From NCBI RefSeq assembly GCF_016613475.2, contig NZ_CP071517.1, forward strand, positions 2,914,001-2,978,000: a DNA stretch of 64,000 nt, read 5' to 3'. Below are positions 26,900 through 36,537 of the stretch, piece by piece. How positions within the stretch are numbered: position 1 is the stretch's first letter; the number at the start of each line of letters is the position of its first letter. The position numbers were made by a program, and so were the translations under genes. A model generated the notes under the pieces. It was not told the DNA's origin. It was given only the letters and a program-made list of their open reading frames with translations, and did not search any database. Source of the stretch: Lysobacter arenosi (lineage in GTDB: Bacteria; Pseudomonadota; Gammaproteobacteria; Xanthomonadales; Xanthomonadaceae).

Positions 26900-28636
26900 A
26901 TGACCCGTCCCCGCCCGACCGCTTTCGTCCTGCTGCTGGCGCCGTGCCTGCTGGCCGGCTGCGGCACCCTGCCCGGTGCCGGCACCGACGCCGTTGCCCC
27001 AGACACTATTGCTGTGGGCCACGTGCAGGGGAACGGCGCACAAAGCCCGCTTCTGGGGCAAACGGTGACGATCGAGGGTGTCGTCAGCCAGCGCGCCGGC
27101 AGCGCCGGTGGCTGGTTCGTGCAGGACACGGGCGATGGCGACGAGGCAACCTCGGACGCGATCCTCGTGGCCGATTCGCAGACCGCGGCGCCGATCCAGC
27201 CTGGCGACCGTGTCCGCGTGCGCGGCGTGGTGGTCGAGCAGGCCATCGGACGCGCCAGCCGCACCGCCCTGGAGCAGACGCAGATTCAAAAGCTCGGTCG
27301 CGGCACGCTGAAGGCCTTCGCGGTCGCCGATGCCCTGCCGGACTGGGAACGCCTGGAGGGCATGACGCTGCGGGTCGATGCGCCGCTCCTGCTGGCCGAC
27401 AGTGGTGACCTGGGCAAGCACGGCCGCGTCCTGGCCAGCGTCGGCGAGCGCTTGTGGCAGTCCACCGAACGCGCCGAGCCTGGCAGCGATGCACAGCGCG
27501 CCGTCGTTGCCGACAACGCGCGACGCCAGCTTTGGCTCGAGGCGAACGACGGCACGGCGGCATGGCCCGACGGACTGGCGCAGGCGCGCAACGGCAGCCG
27601 CCTCGACGGCGTGAGCGGCGTGCTCGACCAGGCACAGTCCGGCTATCGGTTGCAGCTCGACGCGATGCCGACACTGCATGCGGCGGCGCGCCCGCAACCG
27701 CCGCAGGTGCCGGGCGACTTTCGCATTGCCGCGCTCAACCTGGAAAACCTGTTCAACGGCGATGGCCACGGCGGCGGTTTTCCGACCCCGCGCGGCGCGC
27801 GCACGTCGGCCGAACTGACCGCACAGCTGGCCAAGCACGTCGCCACCATCAACGGCTTGGATGCCGACATCGTCGCGCTGATGGAACTGGAGAACGACGG
27901 CTACGGTCGCGACTCGAGCATCGCCACCCTGGTCGACGCGCTCAACGCCCAGGGCGGCACGTGGCGCTTCGTCGATGCCGGACAGGGCCCGGGCGACAAC
28001 GCGATCCGGGTCGGCCTGATCTACCGCAGCGACCGCGTCCGCACGCAGGGACGTCCGGCAACGATGGAGGGCGGCCCGTTCGGACCGCACAGCCGCGCGC
28101 CGATGGCGCAGGCGTTCGTGCCGCTGAAGGACGGTCGCGTCGATGGCTCGACGTTCGTCGTCGTTCCCAATCACTTCAAGTCGAAGGGATGCAGCGGTGC
28201 CGAAGGGGCCGATCGCGACCAGGGCGATGGCGCTGCATGCTGGAATGCGACGCGCACGCTGTCGGCGCGTGTGCTCGCCAGCTTCTTGCTCGCCAACCCA
28301 ACCGGCTACGGCCGCGCCCTGACATTGCTCGTGGGCGACTTCAACGCGTATGCGCGCGAATCGCCGCTGCGGACCCTCGAAGACGATGGCTGGCGCGATG
28401 CGTTTGCCGTCGCCGGTGTCGCCTCACCCTACAGCTATGTCTATGACGGCCAACTGGGCCGGCTCGATCACGCCCTGCTCAGCCCGGCCCTCGCGCAACG
28501 CCTGCGCGGCGCGGCCGAGTGGCACAGCAATGCCGACGAACCCGACAGTGCCGGCTATCGAGCAGGCGGTGCCGGTCCGTGGCGCAGTTCCGACCACGAT
28601 CCGCTGCTGCTCGGCTTCGACCTGCGCGGTCGATAG
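26900..28636 (+). CDS. ExeM/NucH-like extracellular endonuclease, lipoprotein
   Basis: 578 aa from the ATG at 26900, giving a lipobox (PCLLAGC, Cys ~20). N-terminal OB-fold-like region (GQTVTIEGVVSQR...GGWFVQDTGDGDEATSDAILV, residues ~55-120), a middle OB region, then an endonuclease/exonuclease/phosphatase domain from IAALNLENLFNGD (~285) with ALMELENDGYG, VPNHFKSKGC, LVGDFNAYARES, LDHALLS and SSDHDPLLLGF, the Mg-binding and His active-site blocks. It probably degrades DNA outside the cell for nutrient use or biofilm turnover. Stands alone. Confidence 0.9.
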   Translation: MTRPRPTAFVLLLAPCLLAGCGTLPGAGTDAVAPDTIAVGHVQGNGAQSPLLGQTVTIEGVVSQRAGSAGGWFVQDTGDGDEATSDAILVADSQTAAPIQPGDRVRVRGVVVEQAIGRASRTALEQTQIQKLGRGTLKAFAVADALPDWERLEGMTLRVDAPLLLADSGDLGKHGRVLASVGERLWQSTERAEPGSDAQRAVVADNARRQLWLEANDGTAAWPDGLAQARNGSRLDGVSGVLDQAQSGYRLQLDAMPTLHAAARPQPPQVPGDFRIAALNLENLFNGDGHGGGFPTPRGARTSAELTAQLAKHVATINGLDADIVALMELENDGYGRDSSIATLVDALNAQGGTWRFVDAGQGPGDNAIRVGLIYRSDRVRTQGRPATMEGGPFGPHSRAPMAQAFVPLKDGRVDGSTFVVVPNHFKSKGCSGAEGADRDQGDGAACWNATRTLSARVLASFLLANPTGYGRALTLLVGDFNAYARESPLRTLEDDGWRDAFAVAGVASPYSYVYDGQLGRLDHALLSPALAQRLRGAAEWHSNADEPDSAGYRAGGAGPWRSSDHDPLLLGFDLRGR

Positions 28637-28691
28637 CCCGCCACCGGGGCGGATTACGGAGACTGAACCCGCCGCCCCGTATCATTGCCGC

Positions 28692-29384
28692 ATGAACAGT
28701 CCTGCGTTCCCCACCGCCGCCGCCACGACGCTGCTGCTGGAAGGTCCGGTCGGCGTGCTCGAAGCCACCGTCGAAGCCGCCGAGGCGCCTGCGCGACGGG
28801 TCGTCGCCATCGTCTGCCACCCGCTGCCGACCGACGGCGGCACCATGCACAACAAGGTCGTGACGATGACCGCGCGCGCGCTGCGCGAGTCGGGCGTGGC
28901 GACGGTGCGTTTCAACTTCCGCGGCGTCGGCGCCTCCACCGGCAACTTCGACCACGGCAACGGCGAAGCCGATGACCTGCGCTCGGTCGCTGCGTGGGTG
29001 CGCGAACAACGTCCGGACGCGCAACTGTGGCTGGCCGGTTTCAGCTTCGGCTCCTACATCACGATCAAGTGCGCGGCCGAACTCAAGCCGGGCATGCTGA
29101 TCTCGATCGCCCCGCCGGCCGCCGGTCGCAGCTGGGACTTCAGCACGCTGGTGCCGCCGGAGTGCCCGTGGCTGGTGATCCAGGGCGAGTCGGACGAGAT
29201 CGTCGACCCGCAGGCGGTCTACGCCTGGATCGACAGCCTCAAGCAGCTGCGGCAACCGCCGGAGCTGGTGAAGATGCCCGACACCAGCCACTTCTTCCAT
29301 CGTCGCCTGATCGACCTGCGCGGCGTGATCAAGCACGGCGTGAAGCCCTACCTGCCACCGGAACAGGCACCGCAGGACGCATGA
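28692..29384 (+). CDS. Alpha/beta hydrolase (YqiA/dienelactone-hydrolase-like)
   Basis: 230 aa. Core pattern: CHPLPTDGGTMHNKVVTMTARAL, FNFRGVGASTGNFDHGNGE, nucleophile in LAGFSFGSYI (Ser), acid in GESDEIVDP, and His in DTSHFFHRRL. This small cytoplasmic hydrolase type is common near zapE in gammaproteobacteria; the substrate is unknown. Its stop overlaps the zapE start (ATGA). Confidence 0.85.
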   Translation: MNSPAFPTAAATTLLLEGPVGVLEATVEAAEAPARRVVAIVCHPLPTDGGTMHNKVVTMTARALRESGVATVRFNFRGVGASTGNFDHGNGEADDLRSVAAWVREQRPDAQLWLAGFSFGSYITIKCAAELKPGMLISIAPPAAGRSWDFSTLVPPECPWLVIQGESDEIVDPQAVYAWIDSLKQLRQPPELVKMPDTSHFFHRRLIDLRGVIKHGVKPYLPPEQAPQDA

Positions 29385-30508
29385 GCACCGAGGCATTGGT
29401 CGCGCCCGCGACGCCGTCCGCGCTGTACGCCGCCGGTGTCGCCCGCGGCGACTGGAACGACGATCCCGCCCAGCACGCGGCGTTGCGTGAACTCGACCGC
29501 GTCCATGCCGCGCTGCTGGTGCCGCGCAAGCGCGGGCTGCTCGATGGCCTGCTCGGACGCAAGCCGGAGGCGGCGAAGGGTCTGTACCTGTGGGGCGGCG
29601 TCGGGCGTGGCAAGACGTTCCTGATCGACATGTTCTACGACTCGCTGCCGGCGCAGGACAACAGCGACGATCCGATCGGCAAGCGCCGCACGCACTTCCA
29701 TCGCTTCATGCGCGAGGTCCATGCGCAGTTGCGCGCGCATGCCGGCGAGAGCGATCCGCTGGCGGCGATCGCGCGCAAGTGGGGGCAGGAGCTGCGCGTG
29801 CTGGTGCTGGACGAATTCTTCGTCAACGACATCGGCGACGCGATGCTGCTCGGCCGCCTGCTCGAGCGCCTGTTCGCCGAGGGCGTGGCGCTGGTCACCA
29901 CGTCCAACACCGAACCGCGCAACCTCTACAAGGACGGTCTGCAGCGCGCCAGCTTCGTGCCCGCGATCGCCCAGCTGGAACGTCATTGCCGCGTGCTCCA
30001 TCTCGACAGCGCCCACGATTACCGCCTGCGCGCACTGACCCGCTCGCCGGTGTACCGCGCGCCGCTAGACGCGGCGTCCGACACCTGGCTGGGCGAACGC
30101 TGGCACGAGCTCACCGCGACGTGCCCGCGCGAGGAAGGCCCGCTGGTCATCGACGGCCGCGAGATCCCGGTGCGCGCACTGGCCGAAGGCCACGCCTGGT
30201 TCGATTTCGCCGCGCTGTGCGAAGGCCCGCGCGCGGCCAGCGACTACATCGAGATCGCCACCGAGTGCCACACGGTGCTGGTGGGTTCCATACCTCTGTT
30301 CGACGGCAGCAACGACGACCCGGCGCGACGCTTCGTCCACCTGATCGACGAGCTCTACGACCGCCACGTCAACCTGGTCTGCACCGCGGCGGTGGTTCCG
30401 ACCGCGCTGTACGCCGGCAACAAGCTCGCCCACGCATTCGAACGCACCGCCTCGCGGCTGATCGAGATGCAGTCGGCCGAGTACCTGGCGTTGGAACATC
30501 GCGGTTGA
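29381..30508 (+). CDS. zapE: Cell division protein ZapE (AFG1-like ATPase)
   Basis: 375 aa AAA+-like ATPase. Walker A GGVGRGKT at residues 72-79, Walker B region LVLDEFFVNDIGD, then the AFG1 motifs TTSNTEPRNLYKDGLQRASFVPAI and LIDELYDRHVNLVC. ZapE binds FtsZ and affects Z-ring constriction under stress. Length is typical. Translationally coupled to the upstream hydrolase gene. Confidence 0.93.
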   Translation: MSTEALVAPATPSALYAAGVARGDWNDDPAQHAALRELDRVHAALLVPRKRGLLDGLLGRKPEAAKGLYLWGGVGRGKTFLIDMFYDSLPAQDNSDDPIGKRRTHFHRFMREVHAQLRAHAGESDPLAAIARKWGQELRVLVLDEFFVNDIGDAMLLGRLLERLFAEGVALVTTSNTEPRNLYKDGLQRASFVPAIAQLERHCRVLHLDSAHDYRLRALTRSPVYRAPLDAASDTWLGERWHELTATCPREEGPLVIDGREIPVRALAEGHAWFDFAALCEGPRAASDYIEIATECHTVLVGSIPLFDGSNDDPARRFVHLIDELYDRHVNLVCTAAVVPTALYAGNKLAHAFERTASRLIEMQSAEYLALEHRG

Positions 30509-30513
30509 GAGCG

Positions 30514-30531
30514 CCGAGGCTGACGCCTCGG
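30514..30531. terminator. Terminator-like hairpin between convergent genes
   Basis: 7-bp stem CCGAGGC/GCCTCGG, 4-nt loop, between the convergent zapE and permease genes; no T-run on either side. Confidence 0.4.
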
Positions 30532-30541
30532 AGCACAAGCC

Positions 30542-31891
30542 TCAGATCGCCGACTTGCGCGCACCGCGGCCGCGCATCGCCGCGAGCACGGCATAGACCA
30601 TCACCAGCGCCGTCAGCGACAGAGCGATGGCCAACCATTCGTTCTCGCTGAGCGTGGCCAGGATCGCGGCCATCGTCAGCACCGCCAGGGCGGGCACCAG
30701 CGGGCCACCGGCCAGCACCAGCGGCTCGCCCTGACCGCGCAGATCGATCTGCTGCGCCCGCCAGGCCGCTACCGCCACCGCGGCGAACACCAGGCAGATC
30801 GCCCCACCGGAAATCAGCGCCAGCGTCTCGAAGCTGCCAGCCACGGCCAGCACGATGGCGACACCGGCATGGGCGAACAGGCCCAGCATCGGCACGCGAT
30901 GGCGCAAGTCGACCAGGCCGAACGGCCGCGGCAGGAAGCCGTCGCGACCGAGCGCGAACAGCAGCCGCGACGACGAGAACAGGTTGCCCATCAGGAAGCC
31001 GAGCATCGACACGCAGGCGGTGACCAGCAGCAGGGTACGGCCGGGGTTCCACAGCGCGTGGGCTGCGTCGGCGATGGGCGCGTCGCTGCCGGGCAGGTCG
31101 GCGCCGAGCACGCCCTCGCACACGGCCTGGATGCCGATGTAGAGCAGGACCACGATCACGATCGCGCTCATGGTCGCCCGCGGCACGTGCTTGGCCGGGT
31201 CGCGCACTTCGCCCGACGGCACCAGCGCGGTTTCCATGCCGGCATAGGCGAACACCACCAGCACCAGCGAGGAACCCAGCGCCGGCCACGAAGGCACGGC
31301 GGTCCAGTCGAAGCTCACGTGCTGCCAGTCGATGAAGAACAGGCCGAGGGAGGCGAGCAGGAACAGGGGCGTCAGCTTCAACGCCGCCAGCACCACGATC
31401 ATGCGCGCGCCGAGCTTGACGCCGAACGCATTGAGCGCGAACAGCGCGCTGTACACCGCGGCGATCAGCAGCGCGCGCGGCGAAGCGTGCGAGAACTGCG
31501 GAAACGCCTGCGCGACCTGGCTGCTCAGCGCCGCGGCGACGCCGGCGCTGGAGGCGACATTGCAGATCCACATCAGCGCGCCGGTAAGGAAGCCCGCGAA
31601 CGGACCGAAGCACGCAGTGACATAGGTGTAGGGCCCACCGGTCGCCGAAGCGCGACTGCCGACGGCGGCGAAGCACAGCGCGATCGGGATGATCGCCACC
31701 GCACCGGCGACGAAGGCCAGCGGCGCGACCTTGCCCATCCGCGCGGCCAGCAGCGCCGGCAGCATGAAGATGCCGGCGCCGACGATGATGTTGATGATCG
31801 AAGCGCCCAGCTGGAAGGATCCGAGCGAGCGCACCAACGCGGCCTCGCCCCTTTGCGACGTCTCGGGGGCGGTGCTGGCGGTTTCCGTCAT
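30542..31891 (-). CDS. APC-family amino-acid permease
   Basis: 449 aa from the ATG at 31891; twelve hydrophobic helices. The first helix carries the APC signature GASIINIIVGAGIFMLPALLA, with the expected unwound GxGIF centre, and the sixth region VVFAYAGMETALVPSGEVRDPAKHVPRA is typical of the family. It imports or exchanges amino acids or amines; substrate not readable. It reads divergently from the HAD phosphatase gene. Confidence 0.88.
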   Translation of the reverse strand: MTETASTAPETSQRGEAALVRSLGSFQLGASIINIIVGAGIFMLPALLAARMGKVAPLAFVAGAVAIIPIALCFAAVGSRASATGGPYTYVTACFGPFAGFLTGALMWICNVASSAGVAAALSSQVAQAFPQFSHASPRALLIAAVYSALFALNAFGVKLGARMIVVLAALKLTPLFLLASLGLFFIDWQHVSFDWTAVPSWPALGSSLVLVVFAYAGMETALVPSGEVRDPAKHVPRATMSAIVIVVLLYIGIQAVCEGVLGADLPGSDAPIADAAHALWNPGRTLLLVTACVSMLGFLMGNLFSSSRLLFALGRDGFLPRPFGLVDLRHRVPMLGLFAHAGVAIVLAVAGSFETLALISGGAICLVFAAVAVAAWRAQQIDLRGQGEPLVLAGGPLVPALAVLTMAAILATLSENEWLAIALSLTALVMVYAVLAAMRGRGARKSAI

Positions 31892-32015
31892 TGGGCTTGC
31901 ATCGGTCCGGGCTTGCGGGGGAGGGTCGCACACAGGCACCGGGCATGTCTAAGCTTGCGCTGCCCCCACACCGCTCCCTCCCCTCGCGGGAGGGAGACTC
32001 AAGGACGATTCCCCC

Positions 32016-32609
32016 GTGAACCTTGCCCTGTTCGATTTCGACGGCACCATCACCACCCGCGAGATGTTCGCCGACTTCATGGGCCACGCCGTCGCGCCCA
32101 GGCGACTGGCCATCGGCAGGATCGTGCTGGCGCCGATGCTGGTCGGCTACAAGCTCGGCATGGTCAGCGCCAACCGCGTGCGCTCGCGCGTGGTCGATTA
32201 CGGATTCCGCGGCGCCGACCTGGCCCACGTCCAGGCGGCGGGCGAGCGCTTCGCGCGCGAAGTACTGCCGGCGGTGCTGCGGCCGAAGGCTCTGGAACGC
32301 ATCGCCTGGCACAAGGCGCAGGGCGACAAGATCGTGGTCGTCTCCGGCGCATTCGACCTGTACCTGTCGCACTGGTGCGCGCAGCACGGCCTGGAGCTTC
32401 TGTGCTCATCGCTGGAATCCAGCGATGGCGTGATGACCGGGCGCTACGACGGCGAGCAGTGCGCGGGCGAGGAGAAGGCGCGGCGCGTGCGCGAGCGTTA
32501 TGACCTTGCTGGCTTCCCGGTCATCTATGCCTACGGTGACACGCATGAAGACCTGGATCTGCTGGAACTCGCAGATCGCAGGTATTACCGGTGGCGCGAA
32601 GTCGCGTGA
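32016..32609 (+). CDS. HAD-IB family phosphatase (SerB-like)
   Basis: 197 aa from a GTG (32016). Catalytic DxD is D7/D9 in LFDFDGTITT; motif II is VVVSGAFD; the motif III Lys is within GEEKARRVRE; motif IV is YAYGDTHEDLDLLEL. The fold matches HAD-IB phosphatases, the group containing phosphoserine phosphatase. The small cap and short length leave the substrate open. GTG start supported by AAGGA ~10 nt upstream. Confidence 0.88.
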   Translation: MNLALFDFDGTITTREMFADFMGHAVAPRRLAIGRIVLAPMLVGYKLGMVSANRVRSRVVDYGFRGADLAHVQAAGERFAREVLPAVLRPKALERIAWHKAQGDKIVVVSGAFDLYLSHWCAQHGLELLCSSLESSDGVMTGRYDGEQCAGEEKARRVRERYDLAGFPVIYAYGDTHEDLDLLELADRRYYRWREVA

Positions 32610-32690
32610 TCGGCCGGAACAAGGTCCTTGGATCCCCGCCTTTGCGGGCAATCCCCGGCCCGGCGGACGACGCCAACCGGAAGTCAGGAG

Positions 32691-34603
32691 TTACTTCGGC
32701 GCAAGGATCTTCGACAGCCGATCCTGCGTGCCGGCGATGCGCTCCAGGTGCGGGTACTTCAGACCGTCGCGGTAATCCAGGCGCACCGTCCGCACCACCT
32801 CGCCGTGCTTGACCACCAGCTCGATCGGCTTTGAACCATCGCGGTTGGCCTTGATCGCGTCCTTGAGGCGATCGTTCTCGAACGCATAGCCGTTGACCGC
32901 GAGCAGCGTGGCACCGGGCGCGATGCCGGCGTCGAACGCCGGACCGTCCCAGCGCACGCCGCTCACCGTCGCATCCTTGTTCGACACCGACATGCCCAGC
33001 GACGCACTGAAGTCCGCGGACTTGCGATCGCCCTCGATACCCTTGTGGTACTCGCTCGGCGTATCGGTATAGACCAGCTTCCAGCCACTGGAGGCCAGGC
33101 CATCCAGCGGCGCCGCATTGGCATCCACACGCTCGCGCAGGAACGACGCCCAATCGTAGGCAGCCACACCGTTGAGCGTGCGCGCGACCTCGTCGAAGTC
33201 ATACGTGTTGACGTCCCAGTCGCCATCCTTGACGCCGAAGAACGCCTTGGCGAAGTCATCGAGCGAGCGCTTGCCGCCACTGAGATCGCGCAGCTTGCTG
33301 TCGACCGCCAGCCAGATCAGCTGCCCCGCGCTGTAGTAATCCTCGCTCATCTGCCAGCTGCGGTACGCCTGCGGCTTGCGCGAATTGATGATTGGATCGA
33401 GCGTGGTGTCCTGCACGTTGCGCCAGGCGAAACCGGGGCGATCGGTGCTGTAGGTGGACGCGACCAGTGCCAGCGCATCACGCGCCTGCTCCGCGCTCCA
33501 CAGGCCCGAGCGCGCCGCCAGCACATAACCCCAGTACTGCGTCTGGCCCTCGTACACCCACAGCAGCGTGTCGCTCATCGGCACGTTGAAGTTGGGCGTG
33601 GTCAGGTCGGCCGGACGCCGGTACTTGCCGTTCCAGGAATGGGTGAACTCATGCGGCAGCAGGTCGCGATCGGCCGCGTTCTTGCCCCACTCGGTGAAGT
33701 ACTCCGGGCCGACGCCATTCTCGCTGGAGCGCTGGTGCTCCAGGCCGTTGCCGCCCATCTGGTCCGACAGCGAGAACAGGAAATCGTAGTGATCGTAATG
33801 GCGCGCGCCATACAGCTTGTAAGCCTGGTCGACGAGCTTGCGATGCGCCTCGATCTGCTCCGGCTTGGCCTCCAGGTACTTCGGATCATCGGCGACGATG
33901 TTCAGGCGCACCGGCACCTTCGCACCCGGATCGAGATCGACCTGCTTGAAGTAGCGGCCGGCGTAGACCGGCGAATCGAGCAGCGTGTCGAACGGCACCG
34001 GCTTGTAGCGCAGCGTGTCGCCTTCCTTCGAGGCCACCTCCAGCGCCGTGCCGGCCTGCCAGCCGCCGGGCAGCTTCAGTGCCGGCGCGATCTGGATCTG
34101 CCGCGCGTAGTGACCGGCCGGGTACAGCGCGACCCTGGTTCCACTGCAGGTTGAGCATGTCCTGGGTCATGGTGATGCGACCCTGCTCGCCGGCGGTCGG
34201 CGTGAGCACATCGAAGCTGACCTCAAGCGTGCTGACGCCCTCGGGCACGACCAGCTTGAAGGCGTAGACATCGAGCGGATCGCGACGCCAGGCGATCGGC
34301 TGGCCATTGCCGCTGAACTTCAGGCCGGCGACGCGATTGACCGGGCCGCTCGGCGAATGGTTGCCCGGGATCCATTGCGGGTACAGCAGCGTCAGCGGAC
34401 CGGGCTGCACCGGGATCTGCTGGCTGGCGCGGAACACGCGATGGCTCAGGTCGGTGGCATCGATGGTCAGCGACAGCGTGCCGGGATAGGCCACGTCCTG
34501 CGGTGGCGCGGTCTGCGCCTTGGGTGACGGGTGCGGCGAGCAGCAAGGAAACCAGCAGCGGCAGCGCGCGCAGGCGCGGCGCAGCAGACGAACGACGAAG
34601 CAT
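32691..34603 (-). pseudogene. M61 glycyl-aminopeptidase-like protease with PDZ domain, frame broken twice
   Basis: As one gene this would encode ~635 aa: signal peptide (start at 34603, ALPLLVSLLLAAPV), M61 N-terminal beta-domain (LSLTIDATDLSHRVFRASQQI, YPQWIPGNHSPSGPVNRV), catalytic HEFTHSWNGK around 33626-33653 (zinc ligands H, E, H), and a C-terminal PDZ-like domain (GVRWDGPAFDAGIAPGATLLAVNGY). The frame shifts near 34529 (after the signal peptide, at a CCC run) and near 34133 (after QDMLNLQWN, at a GGG run). Each break looks like one extra base. Either the gene is dead or the bases are sequencing errors; the protein is intact if both are removed. Confidence 0.8.
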
Positions 34604-34747
34604 GTACCCAACCCCTGAGGAAGACGGCCAACCCCGCATCGTTACGAGGGTTGGCGCCTGAGCACCCCTGCCATTGGGCACGGTCGGGCGTGACCGCGGC
34701 CACGTTCGCCACAATTGGCAAAGTTGCCCATCTTCCCGAGGGCAATG

Positions 34748-34957
34748 CTAGACCGGTCTTCCGCTCTCGCGCATCAACAGGTCGAAGCGCTCCCAGCGCA
34801 GCTTGCGCCGGTAGACCTTATTGGTCGGCCGCCACTCGATCGCGCCCTTGGACACGAGCAGCGTGCCGAACCGCTTGCCATCGCGCTCGACCACGAACTC
34901 GACGTCCTCGCGACCCAGCTCGCGCTTGGGCAGGTTGAAGATCACCTTGTGTGCCAT
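34748..34957 (-). CDS. Small conserved hypothetical protein
   Basis: 69 aa, highly charged and probably cytoplasmic: MAHKVIFNLPKRELGREDVE at the start, a strand-rich middle (GKRFGTLLVSKGAIEWRP) and a basic end. The pattern resembles short beta-barrel-like proteins in Xanthomonadaceae but I do not recognise a named family. Isolated gene with its own ATG; the coding call rests on even codon use and a sensible, non-repetitive protein. Confidence 0.6.
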   Translation of the reverse strand: MAHKVIFNLPKRELGREDVEFVVERDGKRFGTLLVSKGAIEWRPTNKVYRRKLRWERFDLLMRESGRPV

Positions 34958-34999
34958 GCGTGTCGCTCCGCCAGGCCGGCTCGCGGCCGATAAGCGACT

Positions 35000-35635
35000 C
35001 TAGCGCCGCGGCGTCAACGCCACGTCGGCATCGCGGCGCCACACCAGGCAACGGTTGTTGGCGGGCATCGCCACGTCCTCGACCAGGCGCAGGCCGAGGG
35101 CGGCGGCGAGCGCATCGACGTCAGCCGCGTCGCGGATGCCCGAACGCGGATCACGCGCCTTCAGCCAGCCATCGAACTCGCGGTTGCTGTCGCTGCTGTA
35201 CTGGCCGTCGTAGTTGAACGGTCCGTACACGACGACCACCGCGCCCGGCGCAATCACCTGTCCGAGACCGGCGAAGAACGCCTGCACTTGGGGCCAGCCC
35301 ATGATGTGCAGCGTGTTGGCGCTGAATACCGCATCGAAGCGGCCATCGCCGCCGGCGCAAGGCCACGGTCCTGTCGACACGTCCAGTTCGACCGGAGCGG
35401 GCGTGTTGCCCAGCGCCGCCTCATCGAGCCACATGCGGATGCCCGGCAAGGCATCGGCCTGGTCGCTGCACTGCCAACGCAGCCAGGGCATCGCCGCGGC
35501 GAAGTACACCGCATGCTGGCCGGTGCCGCTGCCCACTTCGAGCACGTCGCGGCGATCGGCGAAGTGCCGGCGCAGGACTTCGAGAATGGGATCACGGTTG
35601 CGATCGCAGGCGGGGGCGTAGGGGCGCTCGGTCAT
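35000..35635 (-). CDS. DUF938 family SAM-dependent methyltransferase
   Basis: 211 aa from the ATG at 35635. Begins MTERPYAPACDRNRDPILEVL, then the SAM loop LEVGSGTGQHAVYFAAAMP and AVFSANTLHIMGW, followed by VVVYGPFNYDGQYSSDSNREFDGWL, all diagnostic of DUF938. The substrate is unknown; members are annotated as methyltransferases by fold only. It stands apart from its neighbours on both sides. Confidence 0.88.
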   Translation of the reverse strand: MTERPYAPACDRNRDPILEVLRRHFADRRDVLEVGSGTGQHAVYFAAAMPWLRWQCSDQADALPGIRMWLDEAALGNTPAPVELDVSTGPWPCAGGDGRFDAVFSANTLHIMGWPQVQAFFAGLGQVIAPGAVVVVYGPFNYDGQYSSDSNREFDGWLKARDPRSGIRDAADVDALAAALGLRLVEDVAMPANNRCLVWRRDADVALTPRR

Positions 35636-35776
35636 GAACGGTTTATAGCGCGCACGCGTCGCAGTCACCATCAACCGGCTATCCTCCCCCGCGTTTACAC
35701 CCCGCACACGGCAACGGGCGCACGGTGCGCCCGTCACGCCAAACCTACGTCGCGCCAATCCAGCCGGAGAACCTCC

Positions 35777-36073
35777 ATGTTCCGTACTCTTTCACTCGCG
35801 GTGATCGCATTGACGCTTGCCGGTTGCGCGTCGGCACCCCCGGCTGCCGGTGGCGCCGTGCCGCCGTCGGGCATCTGCAATGTCGAGGCCGCACGCTGGG
35901 CGATCGGCCAGGGCGTCAACGACGACATCGTCAACCGCATCCTGCGCGACACCAGCAGCCGCGACGCGCGCGTGCTGCGCCCGGGCCAGCCGGCGACCAT
36001 GGACTACCGCGAAGACCGCATCAACGTCGACGTCAACGACCGCGGCGCGATCACCGGCCTGCGTTGCGGCTGA
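35777..36073 (+). CDS. Peptidase inhibitor I78 family lipoprotein
   Basis: 98 aa. Lipobox LTLAGC (Cys 16) anchors it to the envelope. The mature part has the I78 pattern: CNVEAARWAIGQGVNDDIVNRILRDTSS, RVLRPGQPATMDYREDRINVDVND and a final Cys (GLRCG), giving one likely disulphide. The fold inhibits serine proteases in studied cases. It precedes the RNase-barstar pair by 11 nt, so the three probably share a transcript. Confidence 0.85.
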   Translation: MFRTLSLAVIALTLAGCASAPPAAGGAVPPSGICNVEAARWAIGQGVNDDIVNRILRDTSSRDARVLRPGQPATMDYREDRINVDVNDRGAITGLRCG

Positions 36074-36084
36074 TCGGCGACACC

Positions 36085-36537
36085 ATGCGCCGTCGCCACC
36101 TCGGCCTGCTGGCCGCGATCGTCCTCATTGGCCTGTGGCTGTGGACGAAGCGCTCCGACAACGGCGACCTGCACCCGCCGGTGGCGACACCGGCCGGCCA
36201 GGTGGCTGTGCCGGCGCCGCCGCCGGTGCCAGCAACAACGGCGCAGTACCCTGACTTCCTGCCACGCGAAGCGCATGACGTCCTCGCCCGCATCGCGCAG
36301 GGCGGTCCGTACGCCCACCGCCAGGACGGCGGCGTGTTCCAGAACCGCGAGAAGCGCCTGCCGGCGCAACCACGCGGCTATTACCGCGAGTACACGGTGG
36401 AGACGCCGGGTTCGGACGACCGCGGCGCGCGCCGCATCATCACCGGCGGGGATCCGCCGGTGGAGTACTGGTACACGCAGGACCATTACCGCAGCTTCCG
36501 CCGCTTCGAGCTGCCGTCGTCGGAGGCACGTCAATGA
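36085..36537 (+). CDS. Membrane-anchored or secreted guanyl-type ribonuclease (barnase/RNase N1 family)
   Basis: 150 aa. N-terminal hydrophobic segment (residues ~6-20) acts as signal or anchor, then a Pro/Ala/Val linker (~30-55). The nuclease domain runs from FLPREAHDVLARI to the end: DGGVFQNREKRLP, YYREYTVETPG, GARRIITGG and TQDHYRSFRRF align with barnase. Likely catalytic residues are Glu102, Arg116/117 and His134. It degrades RNA outside the cytoplasm. The stop overlaps the barstar start (ATGA), which keeps inhibitor and enzyme in step. Confidence 0.88.
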   Translation: MRRRHLGLLAAIVLIGLWLWTKRSDNGDLHPPVATPAGQVAVPAPPPVPATTAQYPDFLPREAHDVLARIAQGGPYAHRQDGGVFQNREKRLPAQPRGYYREYTVETPGSDDRGARRIITGGDPPVEYWYTQDHYRSFRRFELPSSEARQ

